A stretch of 41,115 bases of DNA from JACQCV01 sp964639675 (GCA_964639675.1 CAZXEK010000046.1:1-41115); one strand, 5' to 3'; positions 14,962-23,995 are shown, numbered from the stretch's first letter. Notes: generated by a model from the sequence alone, not told the origin. Numbers and translations are program-made.

Positions 14962-15927
14962 ATGGAAGATGAAAATAAAAATGGTTTGAGCCACTCTATA
15001 TTTTGGATTGAGCTTGAGAAGATTAAACCTAACCCATATCAGCCGAGACATGACTTTGATCAGGGTCAGTTGAATGATCTAGCAGAGTCTATAAGGCAGT
15101 ATGGAGTTTTACAGCCCCTGGTTGCCACAAGGCGTGAGCTTCAGACTGATGATGGCGGATTGGCTGTTGAGTATGAGCTTATTGCCGGAGAGAGGAGACT
15201 CCGCGCAGCTAAGATTGCCGGTATTTCCCAAGTCCCCGTGGTTATTAGAACGGGTGAACAGAGCGATCTTGTCAAACTCGAGCTGGCTATAATTGAAAAT
15301 ATTCAAAGAGAAGATCTTAATTCTGTAGATCGAGCCAAGGCCTTCAAGTTATTGGCAGATAAATTTCATTTCAAGCATCATGAGATTGCTGGGAAGGTCG
15401 GAAAAAGTCGAGAGTATGTTTCTAATAGTTTAAGAATTTTAGATTTGCCAGAGGAGATTCTTCTGGCTTTGTCGGCTAAGAAAATTACAGAGGGACACAC
15501 TAGGCCGCTTCTTATGCTCATCGATAGACCCGAAGAGCAGACGACACTCTTCAAGGAGATTATGTATAAGAAGTTGTCTGTCAGAGAGGCTGAGAATATC
15601 TCTAGAAAAATTGCAGTCGATAGAGTTAGGAAGAAAGATTATCTTGACCCGGAATTGATCGACATGGAATCAAAATTTACAGAAAAGCTTGGCACTAGGG
15701 TCTCGATAGAGAAGAAGGATTTTGGTGGGCGGGTCACAATAGATTTTTTCTCTAAGGATGATTTAAAAAACCTGCTCGATCTTATTTCAACTGGTAAGAT
15801 TTCAATACCATCTGACTCAGTAACGATAGCGAGTGTTGAAGTTGACCCCAGAATAGATGATGTGCCAAAATCAGAGGTGGATCTTGATGATCCTGACCTA
15901 TATTCAATAAAAAACTTCTCCATATAG
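14962..15927 (+). CDS. parB: ParB/Spo0J chromosome partitioning protein
   Basis: A 321-residue ParB family protein. The N-terminal CTP-binding/ParB domain has NPYQPR (24-29), GVLQPL and the GERRLRAA box (76-83); ENIQREDLN (112-120) follows. The central helix-turn-helix that reads parS spans about 138-160 (HEIAGKVGKSREYVSNSL). The C terminus contains a dimerisation-like region and an acidic tail. ParB loads on parS as a CTP-dependent clamp and helps segregate the origin. No parA gene or obvious parS site was noticed in this window. It converges with relA/spoT, 17 nt between stops. Confidence 0.95.
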   Translation: MEDENKNGLSHSIFWIELEKIKPNPYQPRHDFDQGQLNDLAESIRQYGVLQPLVATRRELQTDDGGLAVEYELIAGERRLRAAKIAGISQVPVVIRTGEQSDLVKLELAIIENIQREDLNSVDRAKAFKLLADKFHFKHHEIAGKVGKSREYVSNSLRILDLPEEILLALSAKKITEGHTRPLLMLIDRPEEQTTLFKEIMYKKLSVREAENISRKIAVDRVRKKDYLDPELIDMESKFTEKLGTRVSIEKKDFGGRVTIDFFSKDDLKNLLDLISTGKISIPSDSVTIASVEVDPRIDDVPKSEVDLDDPDLYSIKNFSI

Positions 15928-15944
15928 TGTGGTATAGGCTGAGT

Positions 15945-17441
15945 CTATTTTGTTCGCTGGCTTTTATTTTTAGCCTCCTCTTGTTCTGCTAGATGAGCTT
16001 TAATACGTTTTCTGGCCATTGCTGTTTTGGCATATTCAAGCCACTTGTAAGATGGCCTACTATTTTCTCTGGCTTGAATCTCAACGATGTCCCCATTTTT
16101 AAGATTTGTCTCTAGCGACACAAATTTACCATTTATCTTAGCACCTGCTACGTGGTCACCAAGATCGGAGTGAATCATATAAGCAAAATCTATAGAGGTG
16201 GACTCTTGAGGCATTTCGATTACGTCTCCCTTGGGTGTAAAAACAAAGATCTGGTCTTGAAAGAAGTCCATCTGTATATTTTCTAGAAATTCTTTTGAGC
16301 CCTTAACTGTTTTTTGCCATTCTATAAGTTGATTTAGCCATTTGAGTTTCTTACCCAGGAGCCCTCCAGCGTCAGGCTTTCCAAGCTCATCGTAGGCTAG
16401 GTGGGAAGCGATACCGTACTCAGCTTCACGGTGCATTTTATCTGTTCTGATCTGAATTTCGACAATACCACCAGTGCCAGTAAAGATAACTGTATGGATA
16501 CTCTGATAGCCATTTACTTTCGGGACAGCAATGTAGTCCTTAAGAGTTCCTGGTAGTGGGCGCCACGTATTATGTATTATTCCCAGTGTCCGGTAGCAAT
16601 CTTCTACAGTTTGTACGATTATTCGTAGAGCAGCTATATCATAAATCTTGTCAATATCCATCTCATGCCTTTGGAGTTTCTTATGAAGGCTATAAACATG
16701 CTTTACTCGGAAGTCAGAATTCATCTTGATTAAGTTGTCCTTGGCTAATCTCTTACGTAGCACTCTTTGCACATCCTCTAGCTGTTTTTGAACCTCTTGA
16801 TTTTTAATTTGTCTGATTTTATTTGTTTCTTCATACTTCTCTGGGTATGCATATGGGAAAGCGGCATCTTCGAGCGACCCCTTCATCTGTCCCATTCCTA
16901 GGCGATTAGCTACCGGAGCATAGATCTCTATTGTCTCCAGAGCGATACGTTTTCTTTTTTCTGGTTTGACATATTCTAAAGTTGTGATGTTGTGTAATCT
17001 ATCCGCGAGTTTTATTAAGATAACTCGAATATCCTTGGCAGTAGCTATAAAAAGCTTTCTTAGACTTTCAGCATGGCGTTCTATCCCTTGATATTTTATT
17101 TTTCCTAGCTTGGTAACTCCTTGTACGAGAAAGAGAATATCCTGACCAAATTCTTTTAAAAGTTCGGCTGGGGTTGTGGAGGTATCTTCTAGGGAGTCGT
17201 GTAAAAATCCTGCTGCTATCGTTTGTGGATCAGCCCTCATCTCCGCTAGATTCTTTGCCGTTCCAATTAGATGAACTATATATGGTTCACCAGATAACCT
17301 TTTGTGTTCTTTATGTGCTTCTTTAGCAAAATTATATGCCTTATTGATTAGTTTGATATCGTCCGGTCCACGGGAAACCATCAAATCTAGAACTTCTTTT
17401 ATGAATATTTCGGGGTCGTTTTTTTTACTTACCTCCTGCAT
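15945..17441 (-). CDS. RelA/SpoT bifunctional (p)ppGpp synthetase/hydrolase, ACT-less
   Basis: A 498-residue Rel protein. The hydrolase HD domain is complete by motif (GEPYIVHLIG, FLHDSLEDT, KLADRLHN). The synthetase domain has RVKHVYS, IYDIAALRI, NGYQSIHT and EIQIRT. A TGS domain follows (IFVFTPKGDVIEMP, DFAYMIHSDLGDHVAGAKING). The protein ends soon after TGS, without the helical, Zn-finger and ACT regions of about 720-residue Rel. It makes and degrades the alarmone (p)ppGpp; loss of the C-terminal sensing part suggests simpler regulation. The ATG at 17441 overlaps the end of topA by 17 nt, so expression is probably coupled to topA. Longer upstream starts would intrude deeper into topA and are less likely. 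Confidence 0.9.
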   Translation of the reverse strand: MQEVSKKNDPEIFIKEVLDLMVSRGPDDIKLINKAYNFAKEAHKEHKRLSGEPYIVHLIGTAKNLAEMRADPQTIAAGFLHDSLEDTSTTPAELLKEFGQDILFLVQGVTKLGKIKYQGIERHAESLRKLFIATAKDIRVILIKLADRLHNITTLEYVKPEKRKRIALETIEIYAPVANRLGMGQMKGSLEDAAFPYAYPEKYEETNKIRQIKNQEVQKQLEDVQRVLRKRLAKDNLIKMNSDFRVKHVYSLHKKLQRHEMDIDKIYDIAALRIIVQTVEDCYRTLGIIHNTWRPLPGTLKDYIAVPKVNGYQSIHTVIFTGTGGIVEIQIRTDKMHREAEYGIASHLAYDELGKPDAGGLLGKKLKWLNQLIEWQKTVKGSKEFLENIQMDFFQDQIFVFTPKGDVIEMPQESTSIDFAYMIHSDLGDHVAGAKINGKFVSLETNLKNGDIVEIQARENSRPSYKWLEYAKTAMARKRIKAHLAEQEEAKNKSQRTK

Positions 17442-19629
17442 TTTTTTCTTCGAGTTTATGAGGATTATGATTTGGACAGTTTTTGTCACTGCATCTTTCG
17501 CCAATTGTTTTTGTGCCTTCCATCATAAGCTGCTCACATTTGCCACTATCTTTGGTATAACTACAGATCTTGCCTGTTGGTTTTGCTTTTATGATATGTT
17601 TACAGTCTGGGTAGTTGGAACATCCATAGAAGACTCCGAACCTGCCTCTTTTTTCCAGCATCTCTCCTTTTTTACAGAGAGGGCAGATCACCCCCGTACC
17701 GTATTTTTCTTTTAGGGCAGCCTCATCTTTTTTTATATACTTACACTTCGGGTACTTACCACAAGATATAAATTTACCAAACTTTCCATCTCTTTCTACC
17801 AACTTCCCATCTTTACAGGTCGGACACATTTCACCGGTCTCTTTTGGTGCACGCATCTCTTCACCTGTTATGGTACGGGCACCAGTACAGTCAGGAAATT
17901 TTACACAGGAGAAGAAGCGGCCATTTCTACCAAGTTTTATAATCATAGACCCCTTACAAGTGGGACACTTGATATCATCTGGGGCATCGCCTAAGTTCGT
18001 GATTTTGGGTACGTCCTCTTTCGACACGACTATTTTATGGAATGGACCATAGAACTTTTTTAATATTTTAGTATAATCTTTTCTTCCTTCTGCGATCTCA
18101 TCTAGGTCTTCTTCCATCTTTGCTGTAAAGGAGTCACTTATAATATCTCCAAAATTATTTTCCAGAAATGTACTAACCACCTCTCCTGTATCAGTCGGTC
18201 TGAGGGTTTTATTTTCCTTATCTACGTAGCCTCTTGTCTGGATAGTCTGAAGAATGGATGCGAAGGTGCTTGGTCTACCAATACCCCTTTTCTCTAATTC
18301 CTTAATAAGACCGGCTTCGCTGTATCTATTTGGAGGTTCAGTCTGTTTTTCTTCAGCATTGATTGAAACCAGATCCAATTTTTCCCCGATAACAACCTTT
18401 GGCAATTCAACATCTTCGCCTCTTGCTTCTGGATCAGCCAATAGCCAGCCCGCGAATAGAGTGCGTGAGCCATTTGAATGAAAATTAGGGATTGTTTTGC
18501 GAAGGATATTTGAGATGATTTTTGTTTTAAGAATCTCTGCATCTTTCATCTGACTCGCTATGGTTCTTTGCCAAATTAAATTGTATAACCTTCTTTCTTC
18601 ATCACTATTGCCAAGAGATTCATAAGCGGGCTTTGTGGGTCTTATGGCCTCGTGTGCTTCTTGGGCATTTTTAATTTTACTTTTATATTGTCGAAATTCG
18701 AATAGAGCCTCTCCATATTTTTTAGTTATCGTACTTTTAATATTTTCCATTGCTTCAGTTCCCAAATTAGTACTATCAGTTCTCATGTAAGATATATGAC
18801 CGCCCTCATAGAGTTTCTGAGCAATCTTCATAGTTCTACTAGGGGAGAAGCCGAAGCGAGAGCTAGCACTCTGCTGGAGTGTCGATGTGGTGAATGGTGC
18901 CTTAGGATGACGTAGACCCTTATCTTCTCTGAGATCTACCACGATCCAGTCTTCTTTATTGGCCTTTTCTAAAATCTGTTCCGCCTCGACCCTTATTTCT
19001 GGTTCTATCTCGCAGATAGATCTTATTGGATTTTTTTTGACGGTTTTTGTATCAGCGGTTATGACAAAAAAAGTTTTTGGTATAAATGCTCTAATTTCCC
19101 TTTCACGCTCCATTATTATTCGTAGAGCAGGTGACTGAACCCTTCCAGCAGACAAACCATATCTAACCTTCTTCCAGATAAGTCCACTTAGATCATAGCC
19201 CACAAGTCTGTCCAAGATTCTTCGTGCCTCTTGAGCTCGCCTGAGATTTTCATCTATATCTCGCGGCTGATTTATTGCCTCTTTTACTGCCCTCTCGGTA
19301 ATCTCATGGAAGACTACCCTTCTTGGATTTATTAGATTGCAGGCCTCTTTAATATGCCAAGCGATAGCTTCTCCTTCGCGGTCTGGATCTGTTGCCAAGA
19401 GAACTTCTTCCGATTTTTTGGCTAAACTTTTAATTTCAGCCACCACGCCTTCTTTACCTTTACTAATCTCGTAATGGGGAATAAACCCGGCCTCAATATC
19501 AACTGCCTTCTTATTATTTTTTGGTAGATCTCGAATATGTCCGATGCTTGCGACAACTTTGTATTTTTGATCTAGATATTTAGAAATCGTTTTAGCTTTC
19601 GCTGGAGATTCGACAATTAAAAGTTTCAT
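17425..19629 (-). CDS. topA: DNA topoisomerase I
   Basis: A 734-residue type IA topoisomerase that relaxes negative supercoils. The TOPRIM domain opens with LLIVESPAKAKTISKYL (3-19) and carries ATDPDREGEAIAWH. The nucleophilic Tyr is in ISYMRTDSTNL. The C terminus holds zinc ribbons: CPTCKGSMIIK...CVKFPDC, CPTCKDGKL...CGKYPKC, CPLCKKGEM...CSNYPDC, and a fourth Cys-rich end (GERCSDKNCPNH). The ATG at 19629 is fixed by a -35/-10 promoter 9 nt upstream. Extending the frame upstream would run through that promoter and the long palindrome at 19732. relA/spoT overlaps its 3' end. Confidence 0.96.
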   Translation of the reverse strand: MKLLIVESPAKAKTISKYLDQKYKVVASIGHIRDLPKNNKKAVDIEAGFIPHYEISKGKEGVVAEIKSLAKKSEEVLLATDPDREGEAIAWHIKEACNLINPRRVVFHEITERAVKEAINQPRDIDENLRRAQEARRILDRLVGYDLSGLIWKKVRYGLSAGRVQSPALRIIMEREREIRAFIPKTFFVITADTKTVKKNPIRSICEIEPEIRVEAEQILEKANKEDWIVVDLREDKGLRHPKAPFTTSTLQQSASSRFGFSPSRTMKIAQKLYEGGHISYMRTDSTNLGTEAMENIKSTITKKYGEALFEFRQYKSKIKNAQEAHEAIRPTKPAYESLGNSDEERRLYNLIWQRTIASQMKDAEILKTKIISNILRKTIPNFHSNGSRTLFAGWLLADPEARGEDVELPKVVIGEKLDLVSINAEEKQTEPPNRYSEAGLIKELEKRGIGRPSTFASILQTIQTRGYVDKENKTLRPTDTGEVVSTFLENNFGDIISDSFTAKMEEDLDEIAEGRKDYTKILKKFYGPFHKIVVSKEDVPKITNLGDAPDDIKCPTCKGSMIIKLGRNGRFFSCVKFPDCTGARTITGEEMRAPKETGEMCPTCKDGKLVERDGKFGKFISCGKYPKCKYIKKDEAALKEKYGTGVICPLCKKGEMLEKRGRFGVFYGCSNYPDCKHIIKAKPTGKICSYTKDSGKCEQLMMEGTKTIGERCSDKNCPNHNPHKLEEKNAGGK

Positions 19630-19638
19630 ATTGTTTAT

Positions 19639-19668
19639 ACTATAATCATGTTTGCCAATTGCTGTCAA
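19639..19668 (-). promoter_or_regulatory. Promoter of topA-relA
   Basis: On the minus strand TTGACA (19668-19663), 18 nt, TATAGT (19644-19639) preceded by TGAT. The ATG is 9 nt past the -10, so the mRNA is leaderless or has a few leader bases. Confidence 0.75.
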
Positions 19669-19731
19669 ATTACGATTACGGTGAAGTATCTGCTCAGAAC
19701 TCTGAGTAGGCTTTAGTGTTTGGGATTTATG

Positions 19732-19778
19732 GTCTTTTGGGTCTTTTGGGAGCTGAGCTCCCAAAAGACCCAAAAGAC
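19732..19778. repeat. 22-bp stem palindrome upstream of topA
   Basis: A perfect 22-bp inverted repeat with a 3-nt TGA loop. Each arm contains the 9-mer GTCTTTTGG twice in tandem. The core TTTTGGGAGC-TGA-GCTCCCAAAA is shared, with changes, by hairpins at 1819 and 27553. It lies between dprA and the topA promoter. It lacks a T tract. Confidence 0.8.
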
Positions 19779-19862
19779 ACATTTATCTTTTTCGATATGC
19801 CTTGGTAACTGAGAAGCAGCTCCGAAGTTCAATCTTCTAATAGAGTTAGATTCCTGATAAAG

Positions 19863-20330
19863 TTAAATCTCCCTTTGAATTTTTCCACCGAGTTCTTTTA
19901 TGAGACCCCTGATCTCCATCATAGACAATATTGTATTTATCTCATTTGTTTTTATACCAGTTTGTCTTATTAGTTCGTCCTTTGTTAGTGCTTCGATAGA
20001 TATGATCTTCATGATTTTTAGCTCACTACCAGACAAGCTATCGAGATTAAAGTTTTTTAATTCAGTATCTTTTTCGAACCCGAGGGCCTCTAGGACATCA
20101 TTACTTCCACTTACAGGTGTAGCGCCTTGTTTGATTAGTCTGTTTGTGCCGCTTGAGTTTAAAGAAAAAATTGATCCGGGGACGGCGAGAAGATCCTTAT
20201 TGTATTCAGTGGCGAGTCTAGCCGTGATTAGAGTACCAGATCTATCTTCTGCCTCTATAATTAAGATCGCCTGTGAAAGTCCAGCCATGATTCTATTGCG
20301 TTGTGGAAATGTATGTAGCCCCGCCGGCAT
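19863..20330 (-). CDS. dprA: DprA, C-terminal part (downstream of in-frame stop)
   Basis: The second half of DNA processing protein A. It starts at ATG 20330, directly after the TAA that ends the first half and in the same frame. The 155 residues contain the FPQRNRIMAGLS strand (typically FPRRNRIIAGLS), EAEDRSGTLITA, the VPGSIFSLNSSGTNRLI loop with the conserved G-TN-LI element, and a C-terminal winged helix (about 100-155). Without the stop the gene would encode an ordinary short DprA of 288 residues. DprA loads RecA on incoming single-stranded DNA. The two parts could assemble if reinitiation occurs at TAAATG, or the gene could be dead, or the stop could be an assembly error. Confidence 0.6.
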   Translation of the reverse strand: MPAGLHTFPQRNRIMAGLSQAILIIEAEDRSGTLITARLATEYNKDLLAVPGSIFSLNSSGTNRLIKQGATPVSGSNDVLEALGFEKDTELKNFNLDSLSGSELKIMKIISIEALTKDELIRQTGIKTNEINTILSMMEIRGLIKELGGKIQREI

Positions 20331-20729
20331 TTAAGGTGAAAACTCTGAAAGTAGCACTCCTCCAGATTTAACGATCTCATTGGCAAGTCCCAGGTTTGAG
20401 CGGGGGTGTAAAACTTTTCTATCTAAACCAGAACCTGGGACCCCGATTGTGATAAGACCCGCATTTAAGGCAGCCCTGTGAGCTATAGAATCTATACCGA
20501 TAGCTAATCCCGAGACCACAACTATTTTTTTACCCCGGAGCCCAGCAACTATTTTTTCACAAGCCTCTCTACCATAGTTAGAAAATTTTCTGGAACCAAC
20601 AATTGTTAAGTATATAAAATCTTTGCCGGGCCAGACACCCTCCAAGTAAAGCTCTTTTGGCGGTTGCGGGATCTCAAAGAGAGAAGGAGGAAACTCTTCT
20701 GGCTTTAGTTTTCTAATTACAGATTGCAC
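20331..20729 (-). CDS. dprA: DprA, N-terminal part (ends at in-frame stop)
   Basis: The first half of DprA. GTG at 20729 is the start, with an extended -10 box 7 nt upstream. The 132 residues hold the beginning of the Rossmann-like fold: the short lead ELYLEG, TIVGSRKFSNYG, VVSGLAIGIDSIAHRAAL, GVPGSGLD and LLSEFSP, where a TAA (20331-20333) interrupts the family's SE-[FY]-PPGTP-like segment. The N-terminal SAM domain of longer DprA proteins is absent, as is usual in CPR. A single base change (GAA or AAA to TAA) would explain the break. Confidence 0.6.
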   Translation of the reverse strand: MQSVIRKLKPEEFPPSLFEIPQPPKELYLEGVWPGKDFIYLTIVGSRKFSNYGREACEKIVAGLRGKKIVVVSGLAIGIDSIAHRAALNAGLITIGVPGSGLDRKVLHPRSNLGLANEIVKSGGVLLSEFSP

Positions 20730-20736
20730 GGGATTT

Positions 20737-20767
20737 ATGTTAGCACATTTTTTGTTCCCTCAATCAA
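20737..20767 (-). promoter_or_regulatory. Leaderless promoter of dprA
   Basis: On the minus strand TTGATT (20767-20762), 19 nt, then TAACAT (20742-20737) with the extended element TGC before it; 7 nt to the GTG. The palindrome at 20770 starts 3 nt upstream of the -35. Confidence 0.55.
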
Positions 20768-20769
20768 TC

Positions 20770-20817
20770 CACTCCGTCTTACATGACTTCCGATCGGAAG
20801 TCATGTAAGACGGAGTG
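20770..20817. repeat. 48-nt perfect palindrome between dprA and a membrane protein gene
   Basis: Every base from 20770 to 20817 is matched in a perfect inverted repeat with no spacer (centre 20793/20794, CCGATCGG at the centre). It sits between two divergent genes, so it is not a simple terminator. No second copy of this sequence was seen in the window. Confidence 0.85.
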
Positions 20818-20839
20818 CAATATGTTACGGAAGCCTAGG

Positions 20840-20867
20840 TTGACAAACCTATAAATATAAGTACAGT
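20840..20867 (+). promoter_or_regulatory. Promoter of the membrane protein gene
   Basis: TTGACA (20840-20845), 16 nt, TACAGT (20862-20867). The leader to the ATG at 20946 would be about 70 nt and includes a strong SD. Confidence 0.55.
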
Positions 20868-20945
20868 TTGAGTGGTTCTTATTTGAGGTGACTTTGAAAA
20901 TTCAGGTTTTAAAATAGATCGCTATAAGGCGAAATGGAGGTAGGC

Positions 20946-21737
20946 ATGCAAACTGTAACGCCGGCACTTTTAGTCCTTCTTGTGCTAGAGGGTTTTCTTA
21001 ACCTGTATTGCTTCAAGCACGGCTTCGGTGGTCTGGCACTTGATCTTATCTTCACGATCTTCGAATTTGCCACTGTGATTCTCTTGCTTACATCCCTGTT
21101 TGCAACTGACAAGGATGGGCGATTGATCCGAGGGACTCTCGGTTACAAGATTATCACCTGGCTTGACCCAATGGTGGAAATTGAAGGGGCTGTTTATATT
21201 TGCGCTATTTTCTGGAAGCTTGTTTTTTGTCTAGCGGTTTTGGGTGGTCTTCTGGTTACTGCCACTAATTTCATCCTATTTGTAGGCGGAATTGGCTGGG
21301 GCCTTTTCTTTGGGAAAGTCTTGAGTCTCATTATCTTTCTGATATGGATCACAGTAGTCTTCGGTACATTGATTACTCTTGGCATTAAGATTAATGATCT
21401 TTTGGTTGGCTTCTTGAAGACTGCTCATAACGCGGGGGATAGTCCAGGTCCTTTTATCTTTTCTATCCTAGGTTTATTTTTTTCAACTTTTTGGCTTGGT
21501 ATCGGTTTAAATATACTCGCGCGAAATCATGAGGGCGGGACTCTAATCTTACTTGCCTTAAGGTTTATCTACGTTATCGGTATCGGTTTAGTTGCTTTGC
21601 AGACTTCTCTTGCTCTACCCTTCGGTATCTATGGATTCATAACCCACAAAGATATGCCCAAATCTTTCTTGGGTCAGATGGCTGGAGCGGTAAAAAACAA
21701 GATTTGTCCTGTTATGCGCCTCACTCTAAAGGAGTAA
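20946..21737 (+). CDS. Hypothetical polytopic membrane protein
   Basis: I do not recognise this family. The ATG at 20946 is preferred over 20934 because GGAGGT (20936-20941) lies 4 nt upstream. The 263-residue product has about six or seven hydrophobic helices (roughly 5-20, 30-48, 82-105, 110-130, 135-155, 175-195, 210-235) joined by short loops. The second loop, ATDKDGRLIRGTLGYK, is probably cytoplasmic. No catalytic motif is evident. It is a single-gene unit with a promoter at 20840 and a strong terminator at 21758. Transporter, sensor or immunity roles cannot be told apart from sequence. Confidence 0.72.
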   Translation: MQTVTPALLVLLVLEGFLNLYCFKHGFGGLALDLIFTIFEFATVILLLTSLFATDKDGRLIRGTLGYKIITWLDPMVEIEGAVYICAIFWKLVFCLAVLGGLLVTATNFILFVGGIGWGLFFGKVLSLIIFLIWITVVFGTLITLGIKINDLLVGFLKTAHNAGDSPGPFIFSILGLFFSTFWLGIGLNILARNHEGGTLILLALRFIYVIGIGLVALQTSLALPFGIYGFITHKDMPKSFLGQMAGAVKNKICPVMRLTLKE

Positions 21738-21757
21738 TAGTTAACAACAGAAGGGTT

Positions 21758-21787
21758 GTCCCACACATCTTGTGTGGGACTTTTTTT
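21758..21787 (+). terminator. Terminator of the membrane protein gene
   Basis: GTCCCACACA / TGTGTGGGAC, a 10-bp stem with a TCT loop, followed by seven T. Confidence 0.93.
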
Positions 21788-21810
21788 AAATATCTGTTAA
21801 TATTATATCT

Positions 21811-23067
21811 ATGTTAGATATTAAATTTATTCGGGAGAACCCCGATCTTATTAGAGAGGCTGCCAGAAAGAAACATATTGATTTTGATCTAAACAAACTT
21901 TTAGATCTAGACAAGAGGAGGCTTGCGACTATGACCGAAATAGAAGGTATGCGGGCCAAGCAGAATCAAGCCAGTATAGATATCGTTAAGGCTTCAGACG
22001 AGACTCGACAACTGCTTCTTGAGAATATGAAAGGCTTAAAGCTAGAGATGCAAAAGCAGGGGGAGGCCTTGAAGGAATTAATGATAGGGTGGCAGGCACT
22101 TATGTTGTCGATACCAAATCTTCCTGACATTTCAGTACCTGAAGGAGAAAACGAAACTGGTAACGTTGAAGTTTTTGTTTGGGGAGAGAAACCAGTATTT
22201 GATTTCGTACCCAAAGATCATGTGGAGCTTATGACCAAGCTTGGTATGGTTGACTTTGATCGTGGCACCAAGGCACACGGCTTCAGGGGCTATTTTCTTA
22301 CGGGTACTGGGGCAGATCTATCTTGGGCTATTCTTAATTACGCCCGTCAATTTTTCGGAGAGAGAAATTTCGTTCCTGTTGTCGCGCCAGTAATTTTGCG
22401 TAAAGAGTATTTTTACGCTACTGGGCATTTACCAAGAGAGGCCGAAGATCTTTTTAAGACACAGGATGATGATTATCTCTCTGGTACAGCCGAAGTGGCG
22501 ATGATGGCTTACCACTCTGAGGAGACCTTAGCCTGTGAGGAATTACCGAAACGCTACTTAGCTTTTTCTCCTTGTTACAGAAGGGAGGCGGGGAGTCATG
22601 GTAAGGATACCAAGGGAATAGTTCGGGTACATGAGTTTTATAAATTGGAACAACTTATTTTATGTAAGGCCGATCATGCAGAATCGGCTAGATTGCATGA
22701 AGAACTTAACAGAAATTTTGAGGAGTTTCTAGAAACTCTTGGTTTGCCATATCATCGACTTCTTATCTGCGGTGGAGATCTGTCCGCAAGTAAGGTCAAG
22801 CAATATGATACGGAGGCTTGGTTTCCCTCTCAAAAAGCATATCGAGAGCTTTCTAGTGCCTCGTACTATCACGACTTTCAAACTCGTCGTTTTAGCATTC
22901 GGTATGATGACATGGGGAAAAAACGCTATGCTCATTCTTTAAATTGCACTGCCATGGCCAATACACGATTAATGGCTGCTATTGTTGAGAACTATCAGAA
23001 TGCCGATGGCTCTATTACAGTGCCAGAGTGCCTAAGAAAGTATATGGGAAAAGACAAAATAAGCTGA
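21811..23067 (+). CDS. serS: Seryl-tRNA synthetase
   Basis: A 418-residue class II synthetase that charges tRNA-Ser. The N-terminal coiled-coil arm that grips the tRNA variable arm spans about 30-105. The catalytic domain has the motif 2 loop (FSPCYRREAGSHGKDTKGI, about 252-270), then HEFYKLE, and a motif 3 region with LNCTAMANTRLMAAIVENYQ. The usual ...SSCSNC-DFQ-RR and LNGS elements appear as LSSASYYHDFQTRR and LNCTA, so the active-site surroundings are divergent but the framework is intact. The start ATG at 21811 is preceded by an AT-rich -10-like stretch (TAATATTAT) and no SD. Confidence 0.95.
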   Translation: MLDIKFIRENPDLIREAARKKHIDFDLNKLLDLDKRRLATMTEIEGMRAKQNQASIDIVKASDETRQLLLENMKGLKLEMQKQGEALKELMIGWQALMLSIPNLPDISVPEGENETGNVEVFVWGEKPVFDFVPKDHVELMTKLGMVDFDRGTKAHGFRGYFLTGTGADLSWAILNYARQFFGERNFVPVVAPVILRKEYFYATGHLPREAEDLFKTQDDDYLSGTAEVAMMAYHSEETLACEELPKRYLAFSPCYRREAGSHGKDTKGIVRVHEFYKLEQLILCKADHAESARLHEELNRNFEEFLETLGLPYHRLLICGGDLSASKVKQYDTEAWFPSQKAYRELSSASYYHDFQTRRFSIRYDDMGKKRYAHSLNCTAMANTRLMAAIVENYQNADGSITVPECLRKYMGKDKIS

Positions 23068-23086
23068 AAACTTTTAATTTTTTAGA

Positions 23087-23959
23087 ATGGAAATTAATCG
23101 TGAGGCCTTAAGATCTTCAAGAAGAATTAGGCGAAAGAAAATATTTCAGGTTTTTTCTTATTGCTGTCTTTTTTTAGTAGCAATATTTGCTTTGACCAGC
23201 TATCTATTTCACATAGATCAGCTTTACATCAAGCGGGTTTATATTAGTGGTAACAAGCAGGTTGAAGATAGGCAGATATTTAATGTTGCCAAAGAAATTT
23301 TGGACGGTAAACATTACGGTATTTATCCCAAGAATAATATTTTAATATATCCAAAAAAAATGATTATCAAATCTTTAGCTCGGGATATTCCATGGATTGC
23401 AGAGACCTTCATTTCTGCTGCCGGCAACTCCTTACTTATAGAAGTCAAAGAAAGGGAGCCAAAATATTTATGGTGTGACGATCTATCTAAGGCAATTCTA
23501 AATCGCAGTTGTTACTATTTAGATAGTAATGGTTTCGGATTTGATAAGGCCCCGAACTTTTCAAGTCATGTTTACCCGGAATTTTATGGTGGTAATAAAA
23601 GGGGTGGTTATACAGGCAGATCTATTTTACCCCTAGATTCCTTAGGTCATGTTTTAAGCGTGAAAGACTCTCTAGAGAAAATAATAAAGAGTCAATATTC
23701 TCCTTTTGCCCACATCTACGGAGTTTATATTTATAATAATGATGATTATGATCTGCTAATTACTGATGGCAAAAAAGAGTGGAAAATTATTTTTAATTTA
23801 ACTAAGAGTCTTTCAGAAGAGAAGAAATTAAAGATAGAGAAAAAGCTTAAGGCTATTATTTCATCACCATTTTTTATAAAAGAACTCAACAACACAACTC
23901 AGAGTCTTAAATATTTAGATTTAAGATTCGGGAAGAAGGTCTTTTATAAATTTGAATAA
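23087..23959 (+). CDS. FtsQ/DivIB-like cell division protein
   Basis: A 290-residue bitopic protein. A basic N terminus (RSSRRIRRKK) is followed by one transmembrane helix (about 24-43) and an extracytoplasmic part that begins with a POTRA-like segment (IKRVYISGNKQVEDRQIFNVAKEIL, split by short turns). Then come IPWIAETFI...LLIEVKEREPKYLWC and a beta-rich domain. This is the layout of FtsQ/DivIB, the divisome scaffold that binds FtsB/FtsL. Sequence similarity beyond POTRA is low. It follows serS by 19 nt without SD, so it is probably read from the serS promoter. Confidence 0.7.
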   Translation: MEINREALRSSRRIRRKKIFQVFSYCCLFLVAIFALTSYLFHIDQLYIKRVYISGNKQVEDRQIFNVAKEILDGKHYGIYPKNNILIYPKKMIIKSLARDIPWIAETFISAAGNSLLIEVKEREPKYLWCDDLSKAILNRSCYYLDSNGFGFDKAPNFSSHVYPEFYGGNKRGGYTGRSILPLDSLGHVLSVKDSLEKIIKSQYSPFAHIYGVYIYNNDDYDLLITDGKKEWKIIFNLTKSLSEEKKLKIEKKLKAIISSPFFIKELNNTTQSLKYLDLRFGKKVFYKFE

Positions 23960-23995
23960 AAATTCAAAAACCTAGCCTCTTATAAAAATCCAGGT

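Noticed and set aside
17442..17504. Longer relA/spoT start inside topA
   Set aside because: It would add 21 residues encoded within the topA zinc ribbon, without SD or family support.
20770..20817. The 48-bp palindrome as a Rho-independent terminator
   Set aside because: It lies between the 5' ends of divergent genes and has no T tract on either side.
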